In this document: positions 32,983 to 41,009 of the stretch, piece by piece
How positions within the stretch are numbered: the stretch's first letter is position 1
Layout: the number at the start of each line of letters is the position of its first letter
The notes under the pieces: model-generated
Seen by the model: only the letters and a program-made list of their open reading frames with translations
Database searches by the model: none
Told to the model about the DNA's origin: nothing
Made by a program: the position numbers and the translations under genes
NCBI RefSeq assembly: GCF_001667585.1
Contig: NZ_LZJZ01000100.1
Span: 1 to 57,486, forward strand
Origin: Mycobacterium sp. E2733
Lineage (GTDB): Bacteria; Actinomycetota; Actinomycetes; Mycobacteriales; Mycobacteriaceae
Reading direction: 5' to 3'
Length of the DNA stretch: 57,486 nt

Positions 32983-33027
32983 TAGGCTGCGCCGCTGAGA
33001 CCCATTCGAGCGGAGAGCGACAGCGGC

Positions 33028-33537
33028 ATGACGACCCCCAAAGAAGCCGAAGGACTCATCGGCAGCCACTACCGGGCACCGGACTACTTCCTGGTCGGCC
33101 GCGAGAAGATTCGGGAGTTCGCGGTCGCCGTCAAGGATGAGCATCCGACGCACTTCAGCGAGGCCGACGCGGCCGCCGCCGGGTACGACTCGCTGGTGGC
33201 TCCGCTGACGTTCCTCGCTATCGCCGGACGGCGCGTGCAGCTGGAGATCTTCACCAAGTTCAGCATTCCGATCAACATCGCCCGGGTGATCCACCGCGAT
33301 CAGAAGTTCAAATTCCACCGACCGATCGTGGCCGGCGATATGCTTTTCTTCGACACCTATCTAGACTCGGTGATCGAATCCCATGGCACCGTGCTCGCTG
33401 AGATCCGCAGCGAAGTCACCGACGCCGACGGGAAACCGCTTATCACCAGCGTCGTTACGATGCTGGGGGAAGCCACAACCCAAGCCGACACTGATGCAAC
33501 AGTGGCCGCAATTGCATCCATATCAGCCGGAAAGTAG
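33028..33537 (+). CDS. MaoC-like/FAS1-type hot-dog dehydratase (Rv0504c, HadA-like)
   Basis: A 169-aa hot-dog-fold protein of the HadA/HadC family: GSHYRAPDYFLVGREKIREFA at the N-terminus, APLTFLAI, FKFHRPIVAGDML. HadA/HadC-type proteins are non-catalytic or stabilising partners of HadB in the FAS-II 3-hydroxyacyl-ACP dehydratase; Rv0504c is a paralogue outside that locus. A role in long-chain acyl dehydration is inferred from family and from the mycolate-modifying gene 10 nt downstream. ATG 33028 with upstream GAGAGCGACAG. Confidence 0.82.
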   Translation: MTTPKEAEGLIGSHYRAPDYFLVGREKIREFAVAVKDEHPTHFSEADAAAAGYDSLVAPLTFLAIAGRRVQLEIFTKFSIPINIARVIHRDQKFKFHRPIVAGDMLFFDTYLDSVIESHGTVLAEIRSEVTDADGKPLITSVVTMLGEATTQADTDATVAAIASISAGK

Positions 33538-33547
33538 GGTCAAATCG

Positions 33548-34477
33548 ATGACGTCACAGGGGGAAATGGGTAGCACCCAGCTCAAGCCGCCGGTCGAGAA
33601 GGTCCGGTCTCATTACGACAAGTCGAACGAATTTTTTAAGCTGTGGCTGGACCCGTCAATGACGTACAGCTGCGGCTACTTTGACGAGAATCCGGACCCG
33701 CAGAACCTGACCAAGACGCTGGAAGAGGCGCAGTACGCCAAGCGCAAGCTGGCCCTGGACAAGCTCAACCTCGAGCCCGGCATGACGCTCCTCGATATCG
33801 GCAGCGGCTGGGGCTCGACCATGCGGCACGCGGTGGCCGAGTACGACGTCAACGTCATCGGCCTGACGCTCAGCGAGAACCAGTACGCCCACTGCGTTGC
33901 GGAGTTCGACAAAATGGACAGCCCGCGCCGCAAGGAGGTGCGGATCCAGGGTTGGGAAGAATTCCCCGGCGACGTACCGATCGACCGCATCGTGTCGCTG
34001 GGCGCGTTCGAGCACTTCGCCGACGGCGCAGGCGACGCCGGGTACGAGCGTTACGCCACCTTCTTCAAGAAGTACTACGACCTGCTGCCCGACGACGGCC
34101 GGATGCTGCTGCACAGCATCGTGGTGCCCACCGCCGAAGAGGGCAAAGCCATGGGTTTGCAGGTGAACATGACCCTGCTGCGGTTCATCAGCTTCATCCT
34201 CAAGGAGATCTACCCGGGCGGGAAGTTGCCCCAGGTCAACCTCGTCGACAAATACGCGACGGATGCGGGTTTCAAGATCGAGCGCCACCACTTCATCGGG
34301 AAGAACTACGTGCCGACGCTGACCGCCTGGGGCGATGCCCTCGAGGCGCACAAGGAGGAGGCGATCGCCCTGAAGGGGCAGGAGACCTACGACATCTACC
34401 TGAAGTACTTGCGGGGCTGCTCGGACTTGTTCCGCGACGGGTACACCAACGTCTGCCAGTTCACGATGGTCAAGTAA
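33548..34477 (+). CDS. cmaA2: Mycolic acid cyclopropane synthase-family methyltransferase, CmaA2-like
   Basis: A 309-aa SAM-dependent enzyme that modifies double bonds in meromycolate chains; CmaA2 itself makes trans-cyclopropanes of oxygenated mycolates. Family residues are clear: SNEFFKLWLDPSMTYSC, GLTLSENQYAH, LGAFEHFADGAGD and the late RGCSDLF cysteine. Two differences from M. tuberculosis CmaA2 as I remember it: motif I reads LLDIGSGWGST with Ser for the usual Cys, and about six extra residues lie after SCGYF (DENPDPQNLTKT). It may have shifted specificity. ATG 33548 is 10 nt after the dehydratase stop. Confidence 0.85.
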   Translation: MTSQGEMGSTQLKPPVEKVRSHYDKSNEFFKLWLDPSMTYSCGYFDENPDPQNLTKTLEEAQYAKRKLALDKLNLEPGMTLLDIGSGWGSTMRHAVAEYDVNVIGLTLSENQYAHCVAEFDKMDSPRRKEVRIQGWEEFPGDVPIDRIVSLGAFEHFADGAGDAGYERYATFFKKYYDLLPDDGRMLLHSIVVPTAEEGKAMGLQVNMTLLRFISFILKEIYPGGKLPQVNLVDKYATDAGFKIERHHFIGKNYVPTLTAWGDALEAHKEEAIALKGQETYDIYLKYLRGCSDLFRDGYTNVCQFTMVK

Positions 34478-34489
34478 TCCAAGCGCAAG

Positions 34490-34521
34490 ACGCCCCGAAG
34501 CCGTTGGCTCCGGGGCGTTTT
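34490..34521 (+). terminator. Rho-independent-type terminator after the cmaA2-like gene
   Basis: CGCCCCGAAGCC (34491-34502) and GGCTCCGGGGCG (34506-34517) form a 12-bp stem with one mismatch and a 3-nt loop, followed by TTTT (34518-34521). It lies between the convergent cmaA2-like gene and the acyltransferase and could stop both. Confidence 0.8.
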
Positions 34522-34542
34522 CGCGTCAGGAAACGAACAGGC

Positions 34543-35607
34543 TCAGCCGAAGAAGATGTTGCGCCGGCCGGCGAGCAATCGGTAGAGGGTCTGCTGGATC
34601 GTCTCGCGCACCTGATCGGTCAGCTCGAAGGTGACCATCGGGTCCTCGGCGTCGTGAGCGGCGTAGTCATTGGTGTAGATCGGCTCACCGAACGCGATGC
34701 GCCACTTCGATGGCAGCGGCACCAGGCCCGCCGGCCCGGCCAGCGGGAATAGCGGCGTGATTGGGAAGTAGGGCAGGCCGAACAGCCGGGCCAGCAACTT
34801 CACATCGGTCACCATCGGATAGATCTCTTCCGAACCGATGATCGAGCACGGGATGATGGGCGCCTTGGTGCGCAGCGCCGCCGTCACGAAGCCCCCGCGG
34901 CCGAACCGCTGTAGCCGGTAACGGTCCTCGAAGCGCTTCCCCAACCCCTTGTAGCCCTCCGGGAACACGGCGGTCAGTTCGCCGGCGGCGAGCAGCCGGT
35001 GCGCGTCCGTCGTGCAGGCCATGGTGTGGCCCGCCTTGCGGGCGGCCTCGCCCACCACGGGTAGGTCGAACACCATGTCGGCGGCGAGCAACCGCAGGTC
35101 CCGATGCGCGGGATGCTCGTCGTGCACGGCCACCGAAAGCATCAGCCCGTCGAACGGCAACACCCCGGCGTGGTTGGCCACCACCAACGCGGCCCCGTCG
35201 CTGGGCAGGTTTTCGACTCCGCTGACCTCCACCCGGAACCACGACCGGAAGAAGAACCTCAGCAACGGCCGCACGATCGCGCTGTTGAAATGCGGGTCGA
35301 AGCCGAACTCGTCGACGGTATACTCACCCGTGATCCGCTGGCGCAGGAAGCCGGCGACCGCCGCGACGCGCTGAGCGAGTTCGTTGAGCGGGGCATCCGC
35401 CAGCCCAGCACCCGTGGCGCGCCGGTGTTCGTCTATCTCGCGGACGACGGCGGCGATCTGTTCGGCCGACGCCCGACCGTGCGGGTCCGAAAGCAAGGAA
35501 GGATGCTGGCGTGCTGAATCCGCGCGCTGATCGGCTCTCCGACGCGCCGCTACCCGACCCCGATTTGTATGCAGTGGAATGACATTGGCTCTGGTTTCAC
35601 CCGCCAC
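34543..35607 (-). CDS. PlsC-type 1-acylglycerol-phosphate acyltransferase family protein (Rv0502-like)
   Basis: A 354-aa protein with a glycerolipid acyltransferase domain. The catalytic box is NHAGVLPFDG (NHx4D-like), and the second conserved block is FPEGYKGLG; a third lies in PIIPCSIIGSEEIY. The N-terminal about 90 residues are basic and charged. It likely acylates a lysophospholipid or similar envelope lipid at the inner membrane; the substrate is not known. GTG 35607 is chosen, preceded by AGGTAGGT and 5 nt after the galE2 stop; GTG 35631 would overlap galE2. Confidence 0.82.
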   Translation of the reverse strand: MAGETRANVIPLHTNRGRVAARRRADQRADSARQHPSLLSDPHGRASAEQIAAVVREIDEHRRATGAGLADAPLNELAQRVAAVAGFLRQRITGEYTVDEFGFDPHFNSAIVRPLLRFFFRSWFRVEVSGVENLPSDGAALVVANHAGVLPFDGLMLSVAVHDEHPAHRDLRLLAADMVFDLPVVGEAARKAGHTMACTTDAHRLLAAGELTAVFPEGYKGLGKRFEDRYRLQRFGRGGFVTAALRTKAPIIPCSIIGSEEIYPMVTDVKLLARLFGLPYFPITPLFPLAGPAGLVPLPSKWRIAFGEPIYTNDYAAHDAEDPMVTFELTDQVRETIQQTLYRLLAGRRNIFFG

Positions 35608-35612
35608 GATAC

Positions 35613-36740
35613 CTACCTGACCCCGCCCCACGGAATTGGATTTCGGCTACCCCAGCGCTGAGCTAAAGATATGGCGCGACCCTCCAGGGAGCGTACCCGA
35701 TCAGGGTCGATAATGGGAGTCATGCCGCGGCCGCGGACGTAGTCGTCGAAAGCCTCGGCCGTCGTCCATTTCGGCTGGTAACCGAGTTCCGAGCGCATGC
35801 GGGTGGTGTCCATGACCCGGCCGTAACTCAGGTAGGCGAACTGATCGCGGCTGATCTCGTTGTAGCGGTTGGCCCGCCTCAGTGAATCGAGCGCCCAGAC
35901 GCCAAAGCCTGGCACCGGGAAAGGAATCCGGCCGGCGCGGCGGATCGCCTGCGACAACATGATGATCCCGTCGGCGCCGATGTTGAAGGTGCCGGCCTTG
36001 CCGGCCATCGCCGCGCGCTCCAGCGCGCCCAGCGCATCCTGCTCGTGCAGCAACTGCAGGCGCGCGTCGCGGCCGAACATCGTGGGCACCAACGGGCCGG
36101 CCAGGTAGCGCGACAGCGTGGTGTCCATGGCCGGCCCGATCATGTTGGCCAGCCGCAGGATCGTCACGGCGATATCGGGCCGGCGCCGTCCCAGCCCGCG
36201 CGCGTAGGCCTCGATGTCGAGACTGTCCTTGGCGAAACCACCGCGCAGCGGTCGACGGCTGGTGCTGTCCTCGGTGAACATCACCGGATCGTGGGCGCTC
36301 GACCCGTACACCTCGGACGTCGACTTGAGCACGACACGCCGCACCGAGGGCGCCTTCTGACAGGCCGCGAACAGCTGCATCGCGCCCATCACGTTGATTT
36401 CCTTCAGCGCCGCGGTGCCCCCGGACCGCGGTGCGTACGACGCCGCCGCCGCGTGCACCACCGTGTCGACGTCGCCGTTGCGAATCACCTTGGCGATGAA
36501 GGGATTACGGATGTCGGCACGCACGAACTCCGCGCGACCCATGCGGCGCAGCATGTCCTTGCTGGGCGCGATCGCGTCCACCGCGATGACCCCGTTGATC
36601 ATCGGGTTCTGCGCCAGCCGGGCGGTCAGGTAGCCACCCAGGAACCGGCACGCACCGGTAACCAGCACAACCTTGGGGTAATGCACCGTGTTGTTCGCGG
36701 TGTCGCCGATTCCGGCGTTATCCCCACTCGATTGATCCAC
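35613..36740 (-). CDS. galE2: NAD-dependent epimerase/dehydratase, GalE2-like
   Basis: A 375-aa extended SDR. The Rossmann motif is VTGACRFLGGYL, which departs from the usual GxxGxxG by CRFLG, and VVHAAAASYAP forms the NAD pocket. The expected YxxxK is not obvious: around STSEVYGSS the Tyr lacks a Lys four residues on. So the name galE is doubtful, and it may be an atypical, possibly non-epimerase SDR. The start is GTG 36740. It is coupled to the acyltransferase by 5 nt, as for Rv0501-Rv0502, which suggests a shared lipid-related role. Confidence 0.82.
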   Translation of the reverse strand: MDQSSGDNAGIGDTANNTVHYPKVVLVTGACRFLGGYLTARLAQNPMINGVIAVDAIAPSKDMLRRMGRAEFVRADIRNPFIAKVIRNGDVDTVVHAAAASYAPRSGGTAALKEINVMGAMQLFAACQKAPSVRRVVLKSTSEVYGSSAHDPVMFTEDSTSRRPLRGGFAKDSLDIEAYARGLGRRRPDIAVTILRLANMIGPAMDTTLSRYLAGPLVPTMFGRDARLQLLHEQDALGALERAAMAGKAGTFNIGADGIIMLSQAIRRAGRIPFPVPGFGVWALDSLRRANRYNEISRDQFAYLSYGRVMDTTRMRSELGYQPKWTTAEAFDDYVRGRGMTPIIDPDRVRSLEGRAISLAQRWGSRNPIPWGGVR

Positions 36741-36791
36741 CCAAACAGCCTATCCACCGGGAGGGATCGCAGCACTACGCCGCGAGCGGGC

Positions 36792-36893
36792 CTACTTGCC
36801 GAGTTTTCTGCGTTGCACCCGCGTGCGGCGCAACAACTTGCGGTGCTTCTTCTTGGACATGCGCTTGCGCCGCTTCTTGATTACTGAACCCAT
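36792..36893 (-). CDS. Ribosomal protein bS22 (33 aa, AURKAIP1/COX24-like)
   Basis: A 33-residue, extremely basic protein, starting [17 protein letters not shown] and ending RRKLGK. It matches the tiny protein found in actinobacterial 30S subunits (bS22, annotated Rv0500B in M. tuberculosis). ATG 36893 gives the exact family length. It lies between the HTH gene and galE2 on the same strand, as in M. tuberculosis. Confidence 0.92.
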
Positions 36894-37050
36894 GAACTCC
36901 GCTATCTGACCCGTGACCTGCTTGCAGGATTGACCCGGACACTTTACCCGGCGGGACGCATCGAACACCAAACCGGCGCCGACCACCGCCGCGTAACCGC
37001 GAAGCGCACCACTGGCTGCCGCAGACTCGGCGCATGCAGCCAGTTTCAGG

Positions 37051-37305
37051 TCAACCCGCGTCGAAGTAAGACGTCTCCAGCATGTCGTGCACCGCCTTGG
37101 CGTGCACCCGGAAAGACCGCCCGACCCGGACCGCGGGCAGCTCGCCGTTGTGCACCAGTCGGTACACCGTCATCTTGGAGACCCGCATCAACGCCGCCAC
37201 CTCAGCGACCGTCAAGAATTGTGTCCTGCCCTGCTGGCCCTCGCCGGAACCGGCATCCCGCTTACCAGCAGAATCTCGTGCCGATGGCCCGTTCGTAGAC
37301 GTCAT
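37051..37305 (-). CDS. Excisionase-family helix-turn-helix protein (BldC-like, Rv0500A-like)
   Basis: An 84-aa DNA-binding protein. The first about 28 residues are polar; the rest is a winged MerR/excisionase-type HTH ([35 protein letters not shown]). Similar one-domain proteins such as BldC act as developmental regulators rather than phage excisionases. ATG 37305. No phage or integrase genes lie nearby, supporting a chromosomal regulator. The 140-bp upstream gap to proC shows no gene. Confidence 0.85.
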
Positions 37306-37445
37306 CGCAACCCAATCGTGTCAGGCCCGCGCAATGCCAGCGGCTTCCCCTCCGCTGGCACCCACACGTGCATACAAAGAGGAGAATAGCGGGACTGATG
37401 GGGTTACTGGTACTGGTGGGGGACAATCAGTTCAAAATTCTTGGA

Positions 37446-38333
37446 TTACTCCGATGTAATTCTTAGCTGCTCAGAGCGCATTTTGGCGGCCTGAACCGCC
37501 GCATCGACGGCCGCCCGCAGGCCGCCCTTTTCCAGTTCGCGGAGCCCCGCGGCGGTGGTGCCACCGGGTGACGTGATGGTCGCCCGCAGCTGCGTCGCCG
37601 TGGCGTCCACCCGCAACGTCGGCGCCTCCCCCTCGCCCGGCCGCCGCTCGGCGTCCATCCGTTCCAGCAGCATGGCCGCGGACCCGGCCATCGTCTGCGC
37701 CGTCAGGTCGGCGGCCACGTCCCTGCTCAGGCCCGCGGCGACGCCGGCGTCGACCAGGGCCTCGACCATCAAGAAGAAGTACGCCGGGCCGGACCCCGAC
37801 AGCGCCGTCACCGCGTCCATTTGGGCTTCCGGCACGGTCAGCACGCCGCCGACCGAGTCGAACAGGGCCGATACCCCCTCGAGCTGCGGGGCGGTGACGA
37901 ACCGGCCCTTGGCCAGCGCGGTCACCCCCGCGCCGACCAGTGCCGCCGCGTTCGGCATCGCCCGGACCACCGGCGTTCCGGCCGGGAGCTTGGACTCGAA
38001 ATACGAGATGCCGATCCCCGCCGCGACGGTGACGAATACCTGCTCGGCGCTGTCGCTTTCGGACGCGGTGGCGGCCCGGGCCAACTCCACCATCACCGGC
38101 TCGACATCGCCGGGCTTCACCGCGACCACGACGAAAGACGCGTTCTCCACCGCATCGGCCACCGACGTGATCAACACCGAATAGGTGTCGGCCAGGTATT
38201 GGGCGCGCTCCGGAACCCGTTCGGCGACCACCAGGTCTTTCACCTGCCGGCCCGCGCGAAGCAGACCCGACAGCAGTGCCTCCCCGATGCTGCCGCCACC
38301 GATGATCGCGATTCTTGCCATGCCCGACAGCAT
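37446..38333 (-). CDS. proC: Pyrroline-5-carboxylate reductase ProC
   Basis: A 295-aa NADPH-dependent enzyme, the last step of proline synthesis. N-terminal Rossmann motif IIGGGSIGEALLSGL, then VVAVKPGDV, RAMPNAAALVG and the C-terminal signature ALSGSGPAYFFLMVEALVDA with GGTTAAGLREL. ATG 38333 (MLSGMARIAI) gives the same length as Rv0500; ATG 38321 is a shorter alternative. Downstream of the thioesterase gene by 15 bp on the same strand. Confidence 0.94.
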   Translation of the reverse strand: MLSGMARIAIIGGGSIGEALLSGLLRAGRQVKDLVVAERVPERAQYLADTYSVLITSVADAVENASFVVVAVKPGDVEPVMVELARAATASESDSAEQVFVTVAAGIGISYFESKLPAGTPVVRAMPNAAALVGAGVTALAKGRFVTAPQLEGVSALFDSVGGVLTVPEAQMDAVTALSGSGPAYFFLMVEALVDAGVAAGLSRDVAADLTAQTMAGSAAMLLERMDAERRPGEGEAPTLRVDATATQLRATITSPGGTTAAGLRELEKGGLRAAVDAAVQAAKMRSEQLRITSE

Positions 38334-38348
38334 CGCAGACAGCGGGGG

Positions 38349-39191
38349 CTACCCGGCGGCAGGGACCAACGCCAGTTGGCGGGCTTGCACCACCAGGCGA
38401 CCCAGGCTGTCGACGACGGTGTGGTCCTCGTCGAACCAGTCATGCCCGATCTCGGTGCAGGTCGCGACGATTCGCAGCCACCCGTGGGCGGGCAGTCCGC
38501 GCAGGAAGGCGGTCAGCTGGACCGTGGGAGCCCAGCCGGTGCGCTCCACGGCGAAGGTGACCGGTGCCGACAGATCCCCGCACATCAGCGCGAACAGCGC
38601 GTCCGGAGCCACCCCGCGCGGGCGTGCCCACATCTGGATCACCGGCGGGCCCCCGTCGGCGGAGGCCCCCAGAGTCGACAGCACCGGTCGCACGTCGCAG
38701 CCCTCGCCGAGGTGCACCAGGCCGGCCAAGGGATGCCCGGGCCCGATCGGCTCGATGTCGTCGGGTGGCTCGGGCGCCATCAGGCCCACCACCGGGTTGG
38801 CCGACAGCAGCGGCTTCGCATCCCCGTCGGGCGGAAAGTGTTCCGGCTCGCCGAGGTTGACCACGGCGTGCACCGCGGTGCGGTCGCCCTGCGTGAGCTC
38901 GACATCGACGACGCTGATCCGGCGGCCGCGCTTGCGGATCGAGGTCACCAGCCGCATCGGGCCCGGATCGGGGGCCCACAGGAAGTTCGCCGACACCGCG
39001 ACGGGCTGCTGGACCGGTTCGAAGCCGGCCGACTGTCCGCCGCAGGCGGTGCGGGCGGCGTTGGCGCAGAGCGCCAGCATCGCGCCGCCGTGCACCTTGG
39101 GACCGATGGTCCAGTGCTTGTCGAGCTCGCCCGCGAAGACGCCGGGGTCAACCTCCCGCAACGTCATCGCGGTGGTGAATAACGCGTTCAT
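38349..39191 (-). CDS. Acyl-CoA thioesterase-family (double hot-dog) protein (Rv0499-like)
   Basis: A 280-aa protein with two hot-dog halves, like TesB-type acyl-CoA thioesterases. The first half has WTIGPKVHGGAMLAL, the second LSAPVTFAVERTGWAPTVQLTAFLR. It would hydrolyse acyl-CoA or bind acyl chains; the substrate is unknown. ATG 39191 (MNALFTTAM). It sits 15 bp after the TIM-barrel gene and 15 bp before proC, in a run of same-strand genes from ppx1 to proC. Confidence 0.75.
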   Translation of the reverse strand: MNALFTTAMTLREVDPGVFAGELDKHWTIGPKVHGGAMLALCANAARTACGGQSAGFEPVQQPVAVSANFLWAPDPGPMRLVTSIRKRGRRISVVDVELTQGDRTAVHAVVNLGEPEHFPPDGDAKPLLSANPVVGLMAPEPPDDIEPIGPGHPLAGLVHLGEGCDVRPVLSTLGASADGGPPVIQMWARPRGVAPDALFALMCGDLSAPVTFAVERTGWAPTVQLTAFLRGLPAHGWLRIVATCTEIGHDWFDEDHTVVDSLGRLVVQARQLALVPAAG

Positions 39192-39206
39192 GGTCTCCTG
39201 GAATTG

Positions 39207-40049
39207 TCAGCGCAGCAGGTGCGTGCGGGCGAACTGCAACGATTCGGCGAGCATGCTTTCGCGCTCATTGGCGCTGCGCGCGCTGGAGGTGGACACCTCC
39301 AGAATGACGTGGCCGGCGAAGTTGCTGCCGGCCAGCATCTGGCACACCTCGGCGGTGGGCTGCGTGCCGCGCCCGGGCACCAGGTGCTCGTCGGCGGGCA
39401 GGCCGCTGCCGTCGCACAGGTGCAGGTGGACCAACCCGCCTCCCATCCGCTGCGCCATGTCCAGCGAGTCGCTGCCGGCGGTGGCGGTGTGGGACAGGTC
39501 CAGGGTGTAGTGCTTGTGATTCCCGTCCAGCGGGTCGTACGAGGGCGCGAACGCCGATATCGCCGGCCCCGGGCCGCCGCCGCGCCGGCGCATCCGCTCC
39601 AGTGATTGGCCGGATCCGAAGAACCGGTCCGTCCGGAACGGGAACATGTTCTCCACCGCGACCATCACGTCGCTCGACGCTTCCAGCTCGGCGACCTGGT
39701 CGCTGAATCCCTCGGCGTAGCGGCGCTGCCAGCGAAACGGCGGATGCACGACGACGGTCTGCGCGCCGAGCTGCTCGGCCGCCCGCACGCTGCGGTCCAG
39801 CTTGGGGATCGGGTTGGCGCCCCACACCCGCTGCGAGATGAGCAGGCAGGGCGCGTGCACGGACAACACCGGTACCCGGTAGCGCCGGGACAGCTTCTGG
39901 ACGGCGTCGATGTCCTGGCTGACCGACTCGGCCCAGACCATCAGCTCGACGCCGTCGTAGCCGAGCCGGGCCGCGTACTCGAACGCGGCCTCGGCCCGCA
40001 GTGGGTACACCGAAGCCGTCGAAAGTCCGACTTTGATAGCTGGGCGCAA
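39207..40049 (-). CDS. TIM-barrel protein of the AP endonuclease 2 / xylose isomerase-like family (Rv0498-like)
   Basis: A 280-aa (beta/alpha)8 protein. Metal-binding residues of the family are visible: GVELMVWAES, LSVHAPC, VVHPPFRWQ, VAVENM, TLDLSHTA, HLHLCDG and ILEVSTSS. These fit a sugar-phosphate isomerase or endonuclease IV-like fold with His/Glu/Asp ligands. Its reaction is not known. The start is TTG at 40049 (MRPAIKVGLS), needed to keep the conserved N-terminus. Same strand as Rv0497- and ppx1-like genes. Confidence 0.8.
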   Translation of the reverse strand: MRPAIKVGLSTASVYPLRAEAAFEYAARLGYDGVELMVWAESVSQDIDAVQKLSRRYRVPVLSVHAPCLLISQRVWGANPIPKLDRSVRAAEQLGAQTVVVHPPFRWQRRYAEGFSDQVAELEASSDVMVAVENMFPFRTDRFFGSGQSLERMRRRGGGPGPAISAFAPSYDPLDGNHKHYTLDLSHTATAGSDSLDMAQRMGGGLVHLHLCDGSGLPADEHLVPGRGTQPTAEVCQMLAGSNFAGHVILEVSTSSARSANERESMLAESLQFARTHLLR

Positions 40050-40073
40050 CGGTCTGTGTGGTTCCGGGTCCGC

Positions 40074-41009
40074 CTAGCCCGACTGCAACGACAGCGCCAA
40101 GGGGCCCAGGGTGATCAGCGACCCCACCGCGACCGCGATCAACGTGCTGGCGATGTCCTCCGTCTTGCGCACCACCCGAACGCCGGCCACCAGGCCGAGG
40201 ATCACCAGCACCGAGAGCACCAAGGCCACGATGCTGTTCCAGCGCCACAACTCGTCGAAGGCGACGAACAACCCCGCGCCGAAAGCGACGGCCAGAATCG
40301 ACTGGAATACGACCAGGCTGCCGCGCCACAGCGACTCGAGCCTGCCCTGCGCCGGGTGTACGTCGGTGGCCGCGCCATCGCGCTCGGTCTCGGCACCGAG
40401 GTGATCCGCCTCGCGCTCCTCGCCCGACACGAACCCGGCGGCCAGGGTGTCTGCGTCCTCTTCAGCCTCGTCGGTGTCGGTTTGCAGGAAGGAGCGCACG
40501 TACGCGGAGTCCTCCAGCGCGGGTTCGGCGTCGCGCACCTCCGAATCCATCACGTCCACCGGGAGGTCGCTGTAGTGGTCCAGCGGGTCGGGATTCATCC
40601 CCTCGGCGCCGGATTGCCCGGTGCCGTTGGTCTTCCCCGCCTCGCCGTGGCTCAGGGGGCGCGGGTACTCGCTGCGTTCCGGCCCTGCCGCCTTCTTGGG
40701 TTGCGGCGGCGACTTGGGCCACCGCGGCTCGGGCTGCGACCAGTAGGCCGTGGCGGGCTTGTCTTCGGTTTGCTGCTCGGAGACGGATTCGGCGGACCGT
40801 TCGGCCGTGCGGGGGTCCTCGTGGTCGTCACGGATGGCCGGAATCTCGCCGGTCAGCTCGGCGACGGTCACCGCGTCGCTGTCGCCGCGCCGCCGGCGGC
40901 GCCGCCGCGTGACCGCCGGGGCGCCGATGGTTCCGTTCTTGGCCAGAAGTTCGGCCACCGAGATCGGCCGAGTGCCGGGGCTCTCGGTCTCGGAATGTGG
41001 TCCGGTCAT
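40074..41009 (-). CDS. Conserved mycobacterial membrane protein (Rv0497-like)
   Basis: A 311-aa protein whose first about 210 residues are acidic, Pro/Ser-rich and probably disordered, with a basic patch (TRRRRRRRGDSD) near residue 35. The last about 85 residues form three transmembrane helices (VVFQSILAVAFGAGLFVAF, IVALVLSVLVILGLVAGV, LIAVAVGSLITLGPLAL). The long tail has many Ser/Thr and could be a kinase target. ATG 41009 overlaps the ppx1 stop as ATGA. No enzymatic motif; function unknown. Confidence 0.8.
   Translation of the reverse strand: MTGPHSETESPGTRPISVAELLAKNGTIGAPAVTRRRRRRRGDSDAVTVAELTGEIPAIRDDHEDPRTAERSAESVSEQQTEDKPATAYWSQPEPRWPKSPPQPKKAAGPERSEYPRPLSHGEAGKTNGTGQSGAEGMNPDPLDHYSDLPVDVMDSEVRDAEPALEDSAYVRSFLQTDTDEAEEDADTLAAGFVSGEEREADHLGAETERDGAATDVHPAQGRLESLWRGSLVVFQSILAVAFGAGLFVAFDELWRWNSIVALVLSVLVILGLVAGVRVVRKTEDIASTLIAVAVGSLITLGPLALSLQSG

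Noticed and set aside
37051..37305. Excisionase-type HTH as sign of a prophage or integrative element
   Set aside because: No integrase, att repeats or phage genes nearby, and the gene is syntenic with Rv0500A.
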